Below are positions 5,956-5,956 of a DNA stretch of 5,956 nucleotides, piece by piece; the first letter of the stretch is position 1, and each line of letters starts with the position of its first letter. The stretch lies in the NCBI GenBank assembly GCA_035544675.1, contig DATKCA010000275.1, positions 1 to 5,956 of the forward strand, in the 5' to 3' direction. The stretch comes from DATKCA01 sp035544675 (lineage in GTDB: Bacteria; Acidobacteriota; Thermoanaerobaculia; Gp7-AA8). A model generated the notes under the pieces. That model was not told where the DNA came from, ran no database searches, and was given only the letters and a program-made list of their open reading frames with translations. Made by a program: the position numbers and the translations under genes.

Positions 5956-5956
5956 C

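Overview
The window is GC-rich, tightly packed bacterial DNA from a diderm (Gram-negative type) organism. This rests on three things: a Sec-secreted bacterial alpha-2-macroglobulin, a lipoprotein with an outer-membrane-type +2 residue, and a class GN ('marine proteobacterial' type) sortase with its LPxTAT substrate. Proteobacteria or Acidobacteriota are both plausible. The -10-like boxes set directly in front of two start codons that lack a Shine-Dalgarno sequence lean towards a lineage that uses leaderless mRNAs, but the taxonomy is inference.

Layout, following the minus strand from right to left: (1) 5955-5572, the C-terminal 127 residues of a sortase target protein of the VIT/vWA (inter-alpha-trypsin-inhibitor-like) type, ending in LPQTAT plus a membrane helix. 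(2) 5566-5456, a 111-bp imperfect palindrome resembling a MITE or REP element. (3) 5441-4731, a class GN sortase with His109, Cys167 and Arg180, whose last ~50 codons run antisense through the next gene. (4) On the plus strand, 4433-4888, a small lipoprotein of unknown function. (5) Minus strand, 4382-3621, a DUF2071/YqjF-family protein. (6) Minus strand, 3579 to the left edge, the first 1193 residues of a large bacterial alpha-2-macroglobulin that continues outside the window. The thioester region is not in view.

The target and sortase form an enzyme-substrate pair: the sortase is expected to cut LPQTAT and attach the target at the cell envelope. Without the palindrome their genes would lie only about 19 bp apart, so the repeat appears to have landed inside an operon. 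The DUF2071 gene and the alpha-2-macroglobulin gene are 41 bp apart on the same strand and could be cotranscribed, although the second has its own possible leaderless promoter. The co-location of an alpha-2-macroglobulin with an ITI-heavy-chain-like sortase substrate, both relatives of animal plasma protease-inhibitor components, is the most suggestive theme here.
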